Assembly (NCBI RefSeq): GCF_030656345.1
Contig: NZ_JAUSNR010000015.1
Location: forward strand, 124,001 to 188,000
Origin: Pseudotabrizicola sp.
GTDB taxonomy: Bacteria; Pseudomonadota; Alphaproteobacteria; Rhodobacterales; Rhodobacteraceae
DNA length: 64,000 nt
Reading direction: 5' to 3'
Positions within the stretch are counted from its first letter, which is position 1; each line of letters opens with the position of its first letter. The notes under the pieces are model-generated. The model was not told the origin of the DNA. It saw nothing but the letters and a program-made list of their open reading frames with translations, and did not search any database. Of the stretch, positions 9,127 through 17,694 are shown piece after piece. A program made the position numbers and the translations under genes.

Positions 9127-10431
9127 TTACAGCGCCCGCAGCTTCAGCTTCACGATCCGGTTTTCGCGCTTTTGCAGCACCTCGAACCGGAAGCCGTGGA
9201 AGCTGAAGGCCTGCCCCTCATTCGGGATCATCTGCGCTTCATGGATGACCAGACCGGCGATGGTATTGGCCTCGTCATCGGGCAGGTTCCAGTCCAGCGC
9301 GCGGTTCAGGTCGCGGATCGTCATCTGACCCTCGATCAGGTAATCGCCGTTCTCGGCCCGTTTCAGCGCACTTTCCTTCTGGACCACATCGAATTCGTCG
9401 GTGATCTCGCCGACGATTTCCTCCAGAATATCCTCCAGCGTGATCAGCCCCTGCAAGCCGCCGTATTCATCGACCACCAGCGCAAAATGCGTCCGGCGTT
9501 TCAAAAATTCGCGCATCTGTTCGTCCAGCGCGGTGGTGTCGGGGATGAAATAGGGCTTCATCGCCACCTTGACGATATCCAGATCCTTGACCGAGCCCAC
9601 AATGCCGGTCTGACTGCGCATCAGCCGGTCAACTTCGCGCAACAGGTCTTTGGCATGAACCACGCCAAGGATATTTTCCTCATCGCCGCGAAACAGCGGC
9701 AGGCGGGTGTGGGGCGATGCCAGAACCTTGGTGATGATCTGATCGGGCGACAGATCGGCGTCGAGCATTTCGATATGGCGACGGTGGCGCATGATTTCAT
9801 CCACCGTGCGGCTGCCCAGATCCAGCGCGCCCAGCAGACGGTCGCGGTCTTCCTTTTCCACAGCGCCTTCGGAATGGCCAAGCGCAATCGCGCCCATGAT
9901 TTCCTCGCGCAGGGCCAGAATTTTGCCCTCGGGGTCGGCCTTCACGCCAAACAAGCGCAGCACCCCGCGCACCAGAATACGGACCACGGTGACAATCGGC
10001 GAAAAGATCAGGATCAGAACCTTGATGATCGGGGCCACGCGGGTGGCGACCCCTTCGGGAAAGGTGATGGCCAGCGTCTTGGGCAACACCTCGCCAAAGA
10101 TCAGCACCAGAATGGTCATGCCCAGCGTGGCAAAGGCCACCCCGGAATCGCCCAGCACCCGCGTCAGCAGCGCCGTCGCCAATGACGCCGACAGGATGTT
10201 GACCACATTGTTGCCAAGCAGGATCGCCCCGATCATCCGTTCATTGTCTTCGGTGATCTTCATCGCCGCAGTGGCCCCGAGCGAGCCTTTGTCGGCAAGG
10301 GTTTTCAGCTTGGCGCGCGAGGCGGCGGTCAGTGCGGTTTCCGACCCCGAAAAGAACGCGGACAGCACCAGCAGGCACATGATTCCCACGGCCGTCAGCC
10401 AGAAGGCGGAGTCGAGGGCAGAACTTTCCAT
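9127..10431 (-). CDS. CNNM/CBS-domain membrane protein, CorC/HlyC family
   Basis: 434 aa from the ATG at 10431 (a TTG three codons earlier is possible). An N-terminal CNNM (DUF21) domain has about four membrane segments, including FWLTAVGIMCLLVLSAFF and the conserved SGSETALTA. Two CBS repeats follow (around 200-330, with EYGGLQGLITLEDILEEIVG). A C-terminal CorC_HlyC domain (GQMTIRDLNRAL) completes it. Family members handle Mg2+ or other divalent cations at the inner membrane. The older 'hemolysin' label is misleading. It reads toward the DUF853 gene and starts close to the end of xerD, so the two may share an operon. Confidence 0.93.
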   Translation of the reverse strand: MESSALDSAFWLTAVGIMCLLVLSAFFSGSETALTAASRAKLKTLADKGSLGATAAMKITEDNERMIGAILLGNNVVNILSASLATALLTRVLGDSGVAFATLGMTILVLIFGEVLPKTLAITFPEGVATRVAPIIKVLILIFSPIVTVVRILVRGVLRLFGVKADPEGKILALREEIMGAIALGHSEGAVEKEDRDRLLGALDLGSRTVDEIMRHRRHIEMLDADLSPDQIITKVLASPHTRLPLFRGDEENILGVVHAKDLLREVDRLMRSQTGIVGSVKDLDIVKVAMKPYFIPDTTALDEQMREFLKRRTHFALVVDEYGGLQGLITLEDILEEIVGEITDEFDVVQKESALKRAENGDYLIEGQMTIRDLNRALDWNLPDDEANTIAGLVIHEAQMIPNEGQAFSFHGFRFEVLQKRENRIVKLKLRAL

Positions 10432-10464
10432 GTCAATCAATCTCTATGTAGGGAAGGCGGCATT

Positions 10465-11430
10465 TTACGAACGCTTGCCCGCTTTTGCCAAGGGGTGATG
10501 GTCCAGCACCAGCGATTTCAGATGGTCATCCAGCACATGGGTGTAGATTTCCGTGGTCGACAGATCCGCATGGCCCAGCAGGGTCTGGATCACCCGCAGA
10601 TCGGCCCCGCCGGCCAGCAGATGGGTGGCGAAGGCATGACGCAGCGCATGGGGCGTCACCCGCGCGGGCGATACCCCGGCGGTGATGGCGATGTCTTTCA
10701 GCATCAGGTGGAAATGCTGCCGCGTCAGGTGGCCATCGGCCCCCGGGCCGGGGAACAACTGGCGCGACGGCGGCTTGCCCGCCAGCCGGGCCTTGTCCTC
10801 GGCGGCATCGCGGTGGTGCAGCCAGTCGGCAAGTGCCGTGCGGGCGGGCGAGGACAGCGGCACCATACGCTCTTTGCCGCCCTTGCCCCGCACCAGCACC
10901 ATGCGCGGATCGCCCCGCGCCGCCGCGACCGGCAGGCCGACCAGTTCGGTCACGCGCATGCCTGTGGCATAGACCAGTTCCAGCAGGGCGGTGGCGCGGG
11001 CATGGTCGGCTGGCGTGCGGCCATGGCTGCGGGCGGCGTCCATCAGCCGGGTCACATCCTGCTGCGACAGGGCATCCGGCAGGCGCTGCACCGCGCCCGG
11101 CCCCTTGATGCGGATCGCCGGATTGTCGGCGCGCCAGCCTTCGTCATGCGCAAAGCGGTACATCTGCCGGATCGACGACAACCGCCGCGCGCGGGTGGCC
11201 TTTGACAGCCCGTTCGCATCGCAGGACACGAGGTAGGATTCGACATCGTCGCGCGTCACAGTGGCAAACTGGCCCCCCCGATGCGCAACCCAGGCCGCAA
11301 AGTCTTTCAGATCGCGGCCATAAGCCAGCTGGGTGTTGCGCGCCGCGTCCAGCTCGGCGGCATGAGCGTCAAGAAAGGTGGAAATCCAGCCTTCGGGCGT
11401 GGCGGGGGCGTTGGATAGATCGGCGGTCAT
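10465..11430 (-). CDS. xerD: Tyrosine recombinase XerD
   Basis: 321 aa. An N-terminal SAM-like core-binding domain (about 12-100) is followed by the catalytic domain. All six catalytic positions are present: Arg159 (ATGMRV), Lys183 (RGKGGKER), His261 and Arg264 (HALRH), His287 (LLGHADLST) and nucleophile Tyr296. With XerC it resolves chromosome dimers at dif. Its ATG overlaps the stop of the upstream secreted helical-repeat gene by four bases, an arrangement that suggests co-translation. Its chromosomal setting makes XerD far likelier than a mobile-element integrase. Confidence 0.94.
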   Translation of the reverse strand: MTADLSNAPATPEGWISTFLDAHAAELDAARNTQLAYGRDLKDFAAWVAHRGGQFATVTRDDVESYLVSCDANGLSKATRARRLSSIRQMYRFAHDEGWRADNPAIRIKGPGAVQRLPDALSQQDVTRLMDAARSHGRTPADHARATALLELVYATGMRVTELVGLPVAAARGDPRMVLVRGKGGKERMVPLSSPARTALADWLHHRDAAEDKARLAGKPPSRQLFPGPGADGHLTRQHFHLMLKDIAITAGVSPARVTPHALRHAFATHLLAGGADLRVIQTLLGHADLSTTEIYTHVLDDHLKSLVLDHHPLAKAGKRS

Positions 11431-12998
11431 CCCCGCCGCTCCAGCAGCATCAGCTCCAGCGCGGTGCGGCGGGCCACGTCTTCCAGCCCGACATGGCGCA
11501 GGAACGCCAGCCCATCGGTCACGCCCGACAGATTGCCCTGCACCCCGCGCCCGATCTTTTCCACCGCCAGCAAGATCGCCTCGCCCATCCGGCGCTGTTC
11601 CAGCAGGGCGGCAAATTCGGGCGCGGCCCCGGCGCGCAGAAAGGCGGGGGCGATGGCGCGGCCCAGCGATTCGGGCGGCAGCGCACCGGACAAGGACCCC
11701 GTCGCCAGACCGATCAGAAACGCCTCACGCGGGGATTCGGGTTTGCGGGTCCGGGCGATGGTTTCATAGGCGGGCGACAACATCCCAAGGTCAAAGGCAA
11801 TGCGCCCGGCCTGTCCGGTCAGCGGCAGGCGCGACAGATCACTCGCGAACAGGATGGCAAAGGGCACCTCCAGCTCTGCCTCGGTCATCTTCGCCCAGGC
11901 GGCGGGCAGGCTTTGCGCCACCGCCCCCGGATCGCCCGCCCGCAGCGCGGTCTCGAACCGCTGGAACGCATCCACCCGGTCCCACACCCCGCCCGACGCG
12001 GCAGGCAGCCGTTCGGTATAAAGCCCCAGCAGCACATTGGGCGCGATCACCCCGGCACGGGCCAGACGTTCGGCCGATTCGATCTGGCTTTTCCAGCCAG
12101 CAGTGTCGCGCAACTCGGCATGGGCAAAGGCCAGCGGCAGGCTGAGGGTGGATTGCGGCTCGCCGATCGCCTCGAACATGCGCCAGGACAGCGGCGTCAT
12201 CCGGGCCGGAATCGGCGGCAGGGCGTCACCTTCATACAGATCAGGGTCCAGAAACCGCGACAGCAGCGATTCTTCTTCCGGCGTCACATAGCCAAGCGCC
12301 TGCGCCGTGCGCAACGTCAGCGCTGCCGCATTCCAGTCGCCCGAGCGGGCCACACAAAAGATCCGCGCCGGAAAGGTCGGGGCAAGGTCGGGCGTGGCCT
12401 GCATCATATCGCAGCCCTGATCCTCATTGCCGGTCAGCAAGGCCACGTCAAAGGCGCGGCGGAACAGCTCCGGGTCGCCGGTCGGGGCCGCTTTGAGCAG
12501 GCTCGCCGCCTGATCCAGCGCGCCCATGGCAAGCAGCCGGTCAATCCGTGCCAGCAACAGCGTGCCCTTGCCGGTGCTGTCGGGCGGCGGTACCGCTTCG
12601 GCCAGCATCAGGGTCATGGTCAGCGATTGCAGGGCTGGCAGATGGTCGCCACGGTCGCGCATGATGGCGCTGCGCACTTCTTCCTCCAGCCCCATGCCCC
12701 ACAGGTCGCGCGGCAATCCGGTGGTGGCGGGCGACAACAGCCCGATGGCATCGGGCGAGGGCGCATCCAGCACGCTGACCGCCACATCCTGTGGCAGCGC
12801 TCCGCCAGAGGTGACCGGCGCCTCATCCCGTTTGGCTGTCGGCGCGGGCCTGCCAATCGCCGACCCTGCTGGCGTGGCGACAGAGCTGGACAGCCAGTCA
12901 ATCGCCGACAACGGGGTTTCGGCACCAACCGGCCCCGCCATCAGCGCGCACAGCACTGCGGCCAGGTGCCCCGCAGACGATGCGGTCTTAATCGGCAT
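11427..12998 (-). CDS. Secreted alpha-helical (TPR-like) protein of unknown function
   Basis: 523 aa with an N-terminal signal peptide (hydrophobic segment then GPVGAETP). The mature part is a string of Ala/Leu-rich helices with paired-helix spacing (for example LLARIDRLLAMGALDQAASLLKAA), as in TPR or Sel1-like solenoids, but no catalytic motif. I do not recognise a named family. It lies between a 45-aa membrane protein gene, whose stop overlaps its start, and xerD, whose start overlaps its stop. All three are likely translated from one message running away from aroK. A periplasmic scaffold role linked to division or the envelope is only a guess. Confidence 0.75.
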   Translation of the reverse strand: MPIKTASSAGHLAAVLCALMAGPVGAETPLSAIDWLSSSVATPAGSAIGRPAPTAKRDEAPVTSGGALPQDVAVSVLDAPSPDAIGLLSPATTGLPRDLWGMGLEEEVRSAIMRDRGDHLPALQSLTMTLMLAEAVPPPDSTGKGTLLLARIDRLLAMGALDQAASLLKAAPTGDPELFRRAFDVALLTGNEDQGCDMMQATPDLAPTFPARIFCVARSGDWNAAALTLRTAQALGYVTPEEESLLSRFLDPDLYEGDALPPIPARMTPLSWRMFEAIGEPQSTLSLPLAFAHAELRDTAGWKSQIESAERLARAGVIAPNVLLGLYTERLPAASGGVWDRVDAFQRFETALRAGDPGAVAQSLPAAWAKMTEAELEVPFAILFASDLSRLPLTGQAGRIAFDLGMLSPAYETIARTRKPESPREAFLIGLATGSLSGALPPESLGRAIAPAFLRAGAAPEFAALLEQRRMGEAILLAVEKIGRGVQGNLSGVTDGLAFLRHVGLEDVARRTALELMLLERRG

Positions 12999-13125
12999 TC
13001 AGCGTCACCGGAACCGTCACCTGACTTTGTTCGGGCGACAAGTCGGCCAGATAGGCATAGCCGGTCAGGGCGACAAACCCCAACAGACCCAATACAACCA
13101 AAGCCTTGAGGATACGCCCCACCAT
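12988..13125 (-). CDS. 45-aa single-pass membrane protein
   Basis: ATG at 13125 with GGGCAGAAGAAC upstream. The product begins MVGRILKALVVLGLLG, has one hydrophobic segment (about residues 5-26) and ends with a short polar tail in VTLNAD. Its TAA overlaps the ATG of the following secreted helical-repeat gene (frames shifted by one, 11 shared bases), which argues strongly that it is translated. It is short enough to be missed by length-filtered gene finders. Function is unknown. It may anchor or regulate its downstream partner. Confidence 0.72.
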   Translation of the reverse strand: MVGRILKALVVLGLLGFVALTGYAYLADLSPEQSQVTVPVTLNAD

Positions 13126-13387
13126 TGTTCTTCTGCCCTTTCAGCCCGATGTTCTGCGCGCCACGGGTTTATCCCGTCGTCTTGCCGCAGAGGCTCGTCA
13201 TTCCGCGTGTCGTCACCGGGCATAGCCGCGCAAGCTGGCCCCGCCCGGATGATTTCGGTGCGATTATATATGGCATTCGTGGCGAGTTCACGCCATGAAC
13301 AAAAAAATGCGCGTGATGCGGGCGAAACGCCGCTGTTGCCGGCAAACAAAGCCGCTCCGCGCCGAAGATGAACCAAGGGGAGGCAGC

Positions 13388-13936
13388 GTGGCACGCCTGA
13401 AGAAGACGGTCGCCATGGTCGGGATGATGGGGGCGGGGAAAACCGCGGTGGGAACGGCCGTGGCGCGGGCGCTTGGGGTGCCTTTCCTCGATTCGGACGA
13501 TGAAATCGTCCGCGCCGCCAACCGCTCGATCACCGAGATTTTCGAACGTGACGGCGAGCCGTTCTTCCGCGCCCGCGAATCCGAGGTGCTTGCCCGTCTG
13601 TTGCGCGGCCCGCCTTGCGTGCTGTCGACCGGCGGCGGGGCCTACCTTGCCGACAGCAACCGCCGCCTGATCTCTGACGTGGGGGTCGCGGTCTGGCTGC
13701 GCGCCGATCTGGATCTGCTCTGGAGCCGGGTGCGCCACAAGGCGACCCGCCCCCTGCTGCGCACCGCAAACCCGCGCGACACCCTGCGCGCGCTCTATAA
13801 CGCGCGGGTGCCGTTCTACGCTCAGGCCGATATCACCGTCGATGCCAGTGCGGATCTGACGATTGAAGGCATGGCCGAACGGGTGGTCACAGCCCTTGCC
13901 GCGCGCCCCGATGTTCTGGAGGAAGACAAGACATGA
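13388..13936 (+). CDS. aroK: Shikimate kinase AroK
   Basis: 182 aa from the GTG at 13388, chosen because AAGGGGAGG lies 4-5 bases upstream and the length then matches the family. An upstream ATG at 13295 would add 31 basic residues with no family counterpart. The P-loop is GMMGAGKT, the shikimate-binding Asp/Arg occur in DSDDEI, and STGGGAYL and the lid region (HKATRPLL) are intact. It phosphorylates shikimate in the cytosolic chorismate pathway. The stop overlaps the aroB ATG by four bases, forming an aroKB operon. Confidence 0.95.
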   Translation: MARLKKTVAMVGMMGAGKTAVGTAVARALGVPFLDSDDEIVRAANRSITEIFERDGEPFFRARESEVLARLLRGPPCVLSTGGGAYLADSNRRLISDVGVAVWLRADLDLLWSRVRHKATRPLLRTANPRDTLRALYNARVPFYAQADITVDASADLTIEGMAERVVTALAARPDVLEEDKT

Positions 13937-15048
13937 CGCTTGATGTGGTGAAGGTCGATCTGGGCAGCCGCAGCTATGAGGTGCGGATCGGCACCGGCCT
14001 GATCGACGGTGCCGGGGCGCAGCTCTTGCCGTTTCTGCGGCGGCGCAAGGTGGCGATTGTCACCGACGAGTCGGTCGCCGCCCTGCATCTTGACCGTTTG
14101 CTGGCGTCATTTGCCGCCGCCGGGATTGAGGCCAACGCTCTGGCCCTTCCAGCGGGTGAGAGCACCAAGGGCTGGCCGGAATTCGCCCGCGCCACCGAAT
14201 GGCTGCTGGACCAGAAGATCGAACGCCGCGATCTGGTGGTGGCCTTTGGCGGCGGGGTGATCGGCGATCTGGCAGGCTTTGCCGCCGCCGTGCTGCGGCG
14301 CGGGGTGCGGTTTGCGCAGATCCCGACCACGCTGCTGTCACAGGTCGACAGCTCGGTCGGCGGCAAGACCGGAATCAACACCGCGCAGGGCAAGAACCTT
14401 GTCGGGGCCTTTCACCAGCCAACGGTGGTGCTGGCCGATATTGACGTGCTGGCGTCATTGCCCACGCGTGACTTTCTGGCGGGCTATGGCGAGGTGGTGA
14501 AATACGGTCTGCTGGGCGACGCCGCGTTCTTTGACTGGCTGGAGGCGAATGCCCCCGGAATGGCCGCCGACCGTGCCTTGCGCCAATACGCCGTGCGCCG
14601 GTCGGTCGAGATGAAAGCCGGCATCGTCAGCCGCGATGAAACCGAGGAGGGGGAGCGTGCGCTGCTCAATCTGGGCCACACCTTCTGTCACGCGCTGGAA
14701 AAGGCCACCGGCTATTCCGACCGGCTGCTGCACGGCGAAGGGGTGGCCATCGGCTGCGCCCTCGCGTTCGAGCTGTCGCAGCGTCTGGGCCTGTGTTCGC
14801 AAGAGGCCCCCAGCCGCGTGCGCGCACACCTGCGCGCCATGGGCACCAAGGTGGATCTGGCCGACATTCCGGGCGATCTGCCGGATGCCGGGGCGCTGCT
14901 GGCGCTGATGGGGCAGGACAAAAAGGTGGTGGATGGCCAGCTGCGATTCATTCTGGCGCGCGGCATCGGTGAGGCCTTCGTGGCAGAGGGCGTGCCGGGC
15001 GACATGGTGAAAACCCTGCTGGCAGAGGCGCTTGCGGCGCGCGGTTGA
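13933..15048 (+). CDS. aroB: 3-dehydroquinate synthase AroB
   Basis: 371 aa. This NAD+- and Zn2+-dependent enzyme converts DAHP to 3-dehydroquinate. The nucleotide-binding stretch LVVAFGGGVIGDLAGF, the conserved QIPTTLLSQVDSSVGGKTG and the zinc ligands (Glu in GYGEVVK, His in LNLGHTF and His in LLHGEGVAIG) are all present. It is translationally coupled to aroK through ATGA. Confidence 0.97.
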   Translation: MTLDVVKVDLGSRSYEVRIGTGLIDGAGAQLLPFLRRRKVAIVTDESVAALHLDRLLASFAAAGIEANALALPAGESTKGWPEFARATEWLLDQKIERRDLVVAFGGGVIGDLAGFAAAVLRRGVRFAQIPTTLLSQVDSSVGGKTGINTAQGKNLVGAFHQPTVVLADIDVLASLPTRDFLAGYGEVVKYGLLGDAAFFDWLEANAPGMAADRALRQYAVRRSVEMKAGIVSRDETEEGERALLNLGHTFCHALEKATGYSDRLLHGEGVAIGCALAFELSQRLGLCSQEAPSRVRAHLRAMGTKVDLADIPGDLPDAGALLALMGQDKKVVDGQLRFILARGIGEAFVAEGVPGDMVKTLLAEALAARG

Positions 15049-15081
15049 TGTTGCGCCCGAAGGTCTGCGCCAAAGGCTGTT

Positions 15082-15162
15082 CTACAGGGCCCAGGCATAG
15101 ACCGGCGCCTTGCGTTGCAGATTACGCGAGGCGTTTTTGATGCCGCCTTCTGCCAACTGCAC
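15082..15162 (-). pseudogene. Possible remnant of a protein-coding gene (26 codons)
   Basis: The minus strand reads as a coherent polar peptide with the segment GGIKNASRNLQRKAPVY and then TAG, preceded in frame by another stop. No Shine-Dalgarno sequence or family match was recognised. It may be the tail of a decayed gene in the AT-richer patch between aroB and tRNA-Gln, or chance. Confidence 0.2.
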
Positions 15163-15246
15163 ATCATTCTATAAACATAATCGCGCCGCACTTAAGGCGA
15201 CATATCATTGTTTCTGAAGGATATCTGCAGAAGGAACAGACAGAAT

Positions 15247-15600
15247 ATGAACAAACAAGTTCTCACTACGTTGTTGGCCGCCACGTTGGTACTTACAGCT
15301 TGCGCCAACCAACCCGACAAGGTTGTCGCGACCTACGTTAGCCCAACAACCTACAGCAGCTTTAACTGCAGACAGATCATTTCAGAACGCAATCGAATCG
15401 TTCAAAAGGTCAATGAATTGAGCGGCGTCCAGAAGAAGAAAGCCGACAATGATGCAGCTGCGATGGGGATTGGTATGATCCTTTTCTGGCCTGCACTTTT
15501 TGCCTTGGGTGGTGGCTCGGATGTGGAGCCGCAGCTTGCGTCTATGAAGGGCAACTATGATGCGTTGACCGCTGTAGGCACGCAAAAGAACTGTTTCTGA
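15247..15600 (+). CDS. Small lipoprotein of unknown function
   Basis: 117 aa from the ATG at 15247 with AAGGA 12 bp upstream. A lipoprotein signal peptide ends in the lipobox LTAC. The mature part has a coiled segment (about 50-75), a short hydrophobic stretch (MGIGMILFWPALFALGGG) and a C-terminal Cys. The gene and its flank are clearly less GC-rich than their neighbours and use AT-ending codons, which suggests later acquisition. The overall pattern (lipobox, coiled region, Gly-rich hydrophobic hairpin) resembles small lipoproteins of phage or envelope-stress type, but I cannot name a family. Confidence 0.7.
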   Translation: MNKQVLTTLLAATLVLTACANQPDKVVATYVSPTTYSSFNCRQIISERNRIVQKVNELSGVQKKKADNDAAAMGIGMILFWPALFALGGGSDVEPQLASMKGNYDALTAVGTQKNCF

Positions 15601-15706
15601 AGGCTAGAACAAAGCACGTTCCATAAGCCTCCCGAGCGCAAGCCTGGGGGGCAACCTGGGGCACACCGCCCCCCCCTGGGGCACTTTAGGGGGCCTTCAA
15701 GCTGGG
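15601..15706. other. G/C-run spacer with short direct repeats
   Basis: CCTGGGGGGCAA, CCTGGGGCAC and CCTGGGGCAC recur within about 50 bp (15642-15685) around a C8 run, followed by TAGGGGGCC. This is low-complexity sequence between convergent genes that could fold into overlapping hairpins and serve as a terminator. Confidence 0.45.
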
Positions 15707-16156
15707 TCAGAACAACAGCTTGTAGACATTGCCATTGGTGTCGGTGGCGCGGCCTGTGCCGCTGGTCGTGCCGCTGCCCGAGATGAAATTGCCTTGCACC
15801 CGGGTGCCGTCGGTGCACACGGCATAGATCTCGCCATTGTTCACGCGCGCCGATGTCTTCACATCCCGCCCCAGACGCCCGCCGGTATCTCGTATGGTCA
15901 GCGACACGCCTTTGGTCTGCGACACCTCTTTGGGGGCGACCGATGACCACGTGCCTTGACACTTCACCTTACGCTCCAGCCGAAAGCTGATTGGCCCCGA
16001 GGTTTCGTTGGTGTTCTGCGCCCTGATCCCGATCACCTTGGTCGCATCCTCTTGGGCAATCGGGCCTTCCAGCGGATAAAGCTGCATCTCGCTGGTGCCG
16101 CTGGCACAGGCGGCGAGCGGCAGGAGAACGGCGAGGACGAAAGGGCGAAGGGTCAT
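15707..16156 (-). CDS. Small lipoprotein of unknown function
   Basis: 149 aa from the ATG at 16156. The longer TTG-started frame (to 16219) has no signal peptide at its front. The lipobox is LAAC after a hydrophobic signal. The mature domain is predicted beta-rich, with RLERKVKCQGTW and two further cysteine-containing strands (AVCTDG). It ends in a Gly/Thr-rich loop and YKLLF. GC content is normal for the window. It sits just downstream of tRNA-Gln on the same strand. No named family recognised. Confidence 0.78.
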   Translation of the reverse strand: MTLRPFVLAVLLPLAACASGTSEMQLYPLEGPIAQEDATKVIGIRAQNTNETSGPISFRLERKVKCQGTWSSVAPKEVSQTKGVSLTIRDTGGRLGRDVKTSARVNNGEIYAVCTDGTRVQGNFISGSGTTSGTGRATDTNGNVYKLLF

Positions 16157-16237
16157 TTTGGGTCTCTCTGGCGCAGTCGGTGCCCTGTGGGACGGGGATG
16201 GGCATGGATGCGCAAACAAGAGGAAGAAAACGGTTGG

Positions 16238-16309
16238 CTGGGGCGCCAGGATTCGAACCTGGGTATGTCGGTACCAAAAACCGATGCCTTACCGCTTGGC
16301 GACGCCCCA
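16238..16309 (-). tRNA. tRNA-Gln (anticodon TTG)
   Basis: The minus strand gives a 72-nt cloverleaf beginning TGGGGCGTCGCCAAGCGGTA. The acceptor arm closes with CGCCCCA and discriminator G, and CCA is encoded next to it at 16237-16235. The anticodon arm is TCGGT / TTTTGGT / ACCGA, giving anticodon TTG. The T-arm carries GGTTCGAATCC. The weak U1-A72 pair is typical of bacterial glutamine tRNAs. Confidence 0.95.
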
Positions 16310-16321
16310 ACCGTGCGGCGG

Positions 16322-16350
16322 TGTTTAGACAAGGGTGTTGGCGGGTGCAA
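16322..16350 (-). promoter_or_regulatory. Promoter of tRNA-Gln
   Basis: On the minus strand, -35 TTGCAC (16350-16345), a 17-bp spacer and -10 TAAACA (16327-16322) lie 12 bp before the tRNA 5' end. Confidence 0.6.
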
Positions 16351-16476
16351 GGGGGTTCATCACAAAAATGCAAAGATGCCGGCGGCCTCTGGTGTGGGGC
16401 AGGTCAAAGACCGTTCTGGCCACTGTAGCGCAAGGCAAAGATGGACGCGGGCGCGGGGCCGGGTTATGGCGCAGGC

Positions 16477-17658
16477 ATGGAAAAGCTGGATGTCATTGTT
16501 CTGGGGGCCGGGGCGGCGGGTCTGTTCTGCGGAATCGAAGCGGCGCGGCGCGGGCGGCGGGTGCGGGTGATTGATCACGCGCGTGCGCCGGGGGAAAAGA
16601 TCCGCATTTCGGGTGGCGGGCGGTGCAATTTCACCAATCTGGAGATTTTGCCCGACAGGTTTTTGTCGCGCAATCCGCGCTTTGCGCTGTCGGCGCTCAA
16701 ACGCTTTACCCAATGGGATTTTATCGCCCGGATGGACGGGTGGGGCATCCCCTGGCACGAAAAGACGCTGGGGCAGCTGTTTTGTGACGGGCCTGCCACG
16801 CAGGTCGTGGACGCGCTGACCCGCGATCTGTCCCGTGCCGGGGGGGATCTTTGGCTGGGGGGTGAGGTGGGGGCCATCGGCACCCTGCCGGGCGGTGGGT
16901 TCAGCGTCGAGACGCCGCGCGGGGTGCTGCACTGCGCATCGCTGGTGGTGGCGACCGGGGGCAAATCCATTCCGAAGATGGGGGCCTCGGGCTTTGGCTA
17001 CCGCGTGGCGGAACAGTTCGGCCTGCCGCTGGTGGAAACCCGCCCCGGTCTGGTGCCGCTGACCTTTGCCGAGCAGGAACTGGTCTGGATGAAGCCGCTG
17101 TCGGGCCTGTCGCTTGAGGGCCGGGTGCGGCACGGGCGGACCGAATTTGCCGAGGGGCTGCTCTTCACCCATCGCGGGTTGTCCGGCCCGGCGATCCTGC
17201 AGATCTCCAGCTACTGGCGCGAGGGCGAGGCGATTGCGGTTGATGTCAGCCTTGGCCGCGACGTGGCGGCGCTGTTGCGTCAGGCCCGGGCCGATGGGCC
17301 GAAACTGGCGCTGCGGACGGCTTTGGCGGGGCTGGTGCCGGAACGGTTGGCGCGGCATCTGGAAACGGTGATCGCGCCCGCCGGGCCGCTTGGCACCCTG
17401 TCCAATGCAGCACTCGAGCAGGTGGCAGAGGTTCTGCGCAACTGGCGGCTGATGCCGGTGGGGTCGGAGGGTTACCGCACCGCCGAGGTCACGCTGGGTG
17501 GCGTGGACACCGATGCGCTGGACGCGCGCACGTTGCAGGCCAAGGGTGTGGCGGGGCTGTATTTTGTGGGCGAGGTGGTGGATGTGACCGGTTGGCTTGG
17601 GGGGTATAACTTCCAATGGGCGTGGTCATCGAGTTGGGCGGCGGGGCAGGTTGTTTGA
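16477..17658 (+). CDS. NAD(P)/FAD-dependent oxidoreductase, HI0933/BaiN-like
   Basis: 393 aa from the ATG at 16477, which puts the Rossmann motif right at the N-terminus (VIVLGAGAAGLFCG). The earlier start at 16441 adds twelve Gly/Ala-rich residues. Conserved features include RISGGGRCNFTN and a C-terminal FAD motif ending in VTGWLGGYNFQWAWSSS. The family (COG2081, TIGR00275) is widespread. One clostridial member acts in bile acid metabolism, but the general bacterial role is unknown. It stands alone after tRNA-Gln. Confidence 0.9.
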   Translation: MEKLDVIVLGAGAAGLFCGIEAARRGRRVRVIDHARAPGEKIRISGGGRCNFTNLEILPDRFLSRNPRFALSALKRFTQWDFIARMDGWGIPWHEKTLGQLFCDGPATQVVDALTRDLSRAGGDLWLGGEVGAIGTLPGGGFSVETPRGVLHCASLVVATGGKSIPKMGASGFGYRVAEQFGLPLVETRPGLVPLTFAEQELVWMKPLSGLSLEGRVRHGRTEFAEGLLFTHRGLSGPAILQISSYWREGEAIAVDVSLGRDVAALLRQARADGPKLALRTALAGLVPERLARHLETVIAPAGPLGTLSNAALEQVAEVLRNWRLMPVGSEGYRTAEVTLGGVDTDALDARTLQAKGVAGLYFVGEVVDVTGWLGGYNFQWAWSSSWAAGQVV

Positions 17659-17694
17659 TATCAAGATGTTGCGCGGCGTAGTTCGCGCAATGCC

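Noticed and set aside
10465-11430. Phage or element integrase
   Set aside because: Despite the tyrosine recombinase fold, its length, N-terminal domain and core-genome neighbours match XerD. No att repeats or phage genes are nearby.
11202-13109. 635-codon open frame on the plus strand
   Set aside because: Antisense to xerD and the secreted helical-repeat gene. Gln/Arg/His-rich with no domain.
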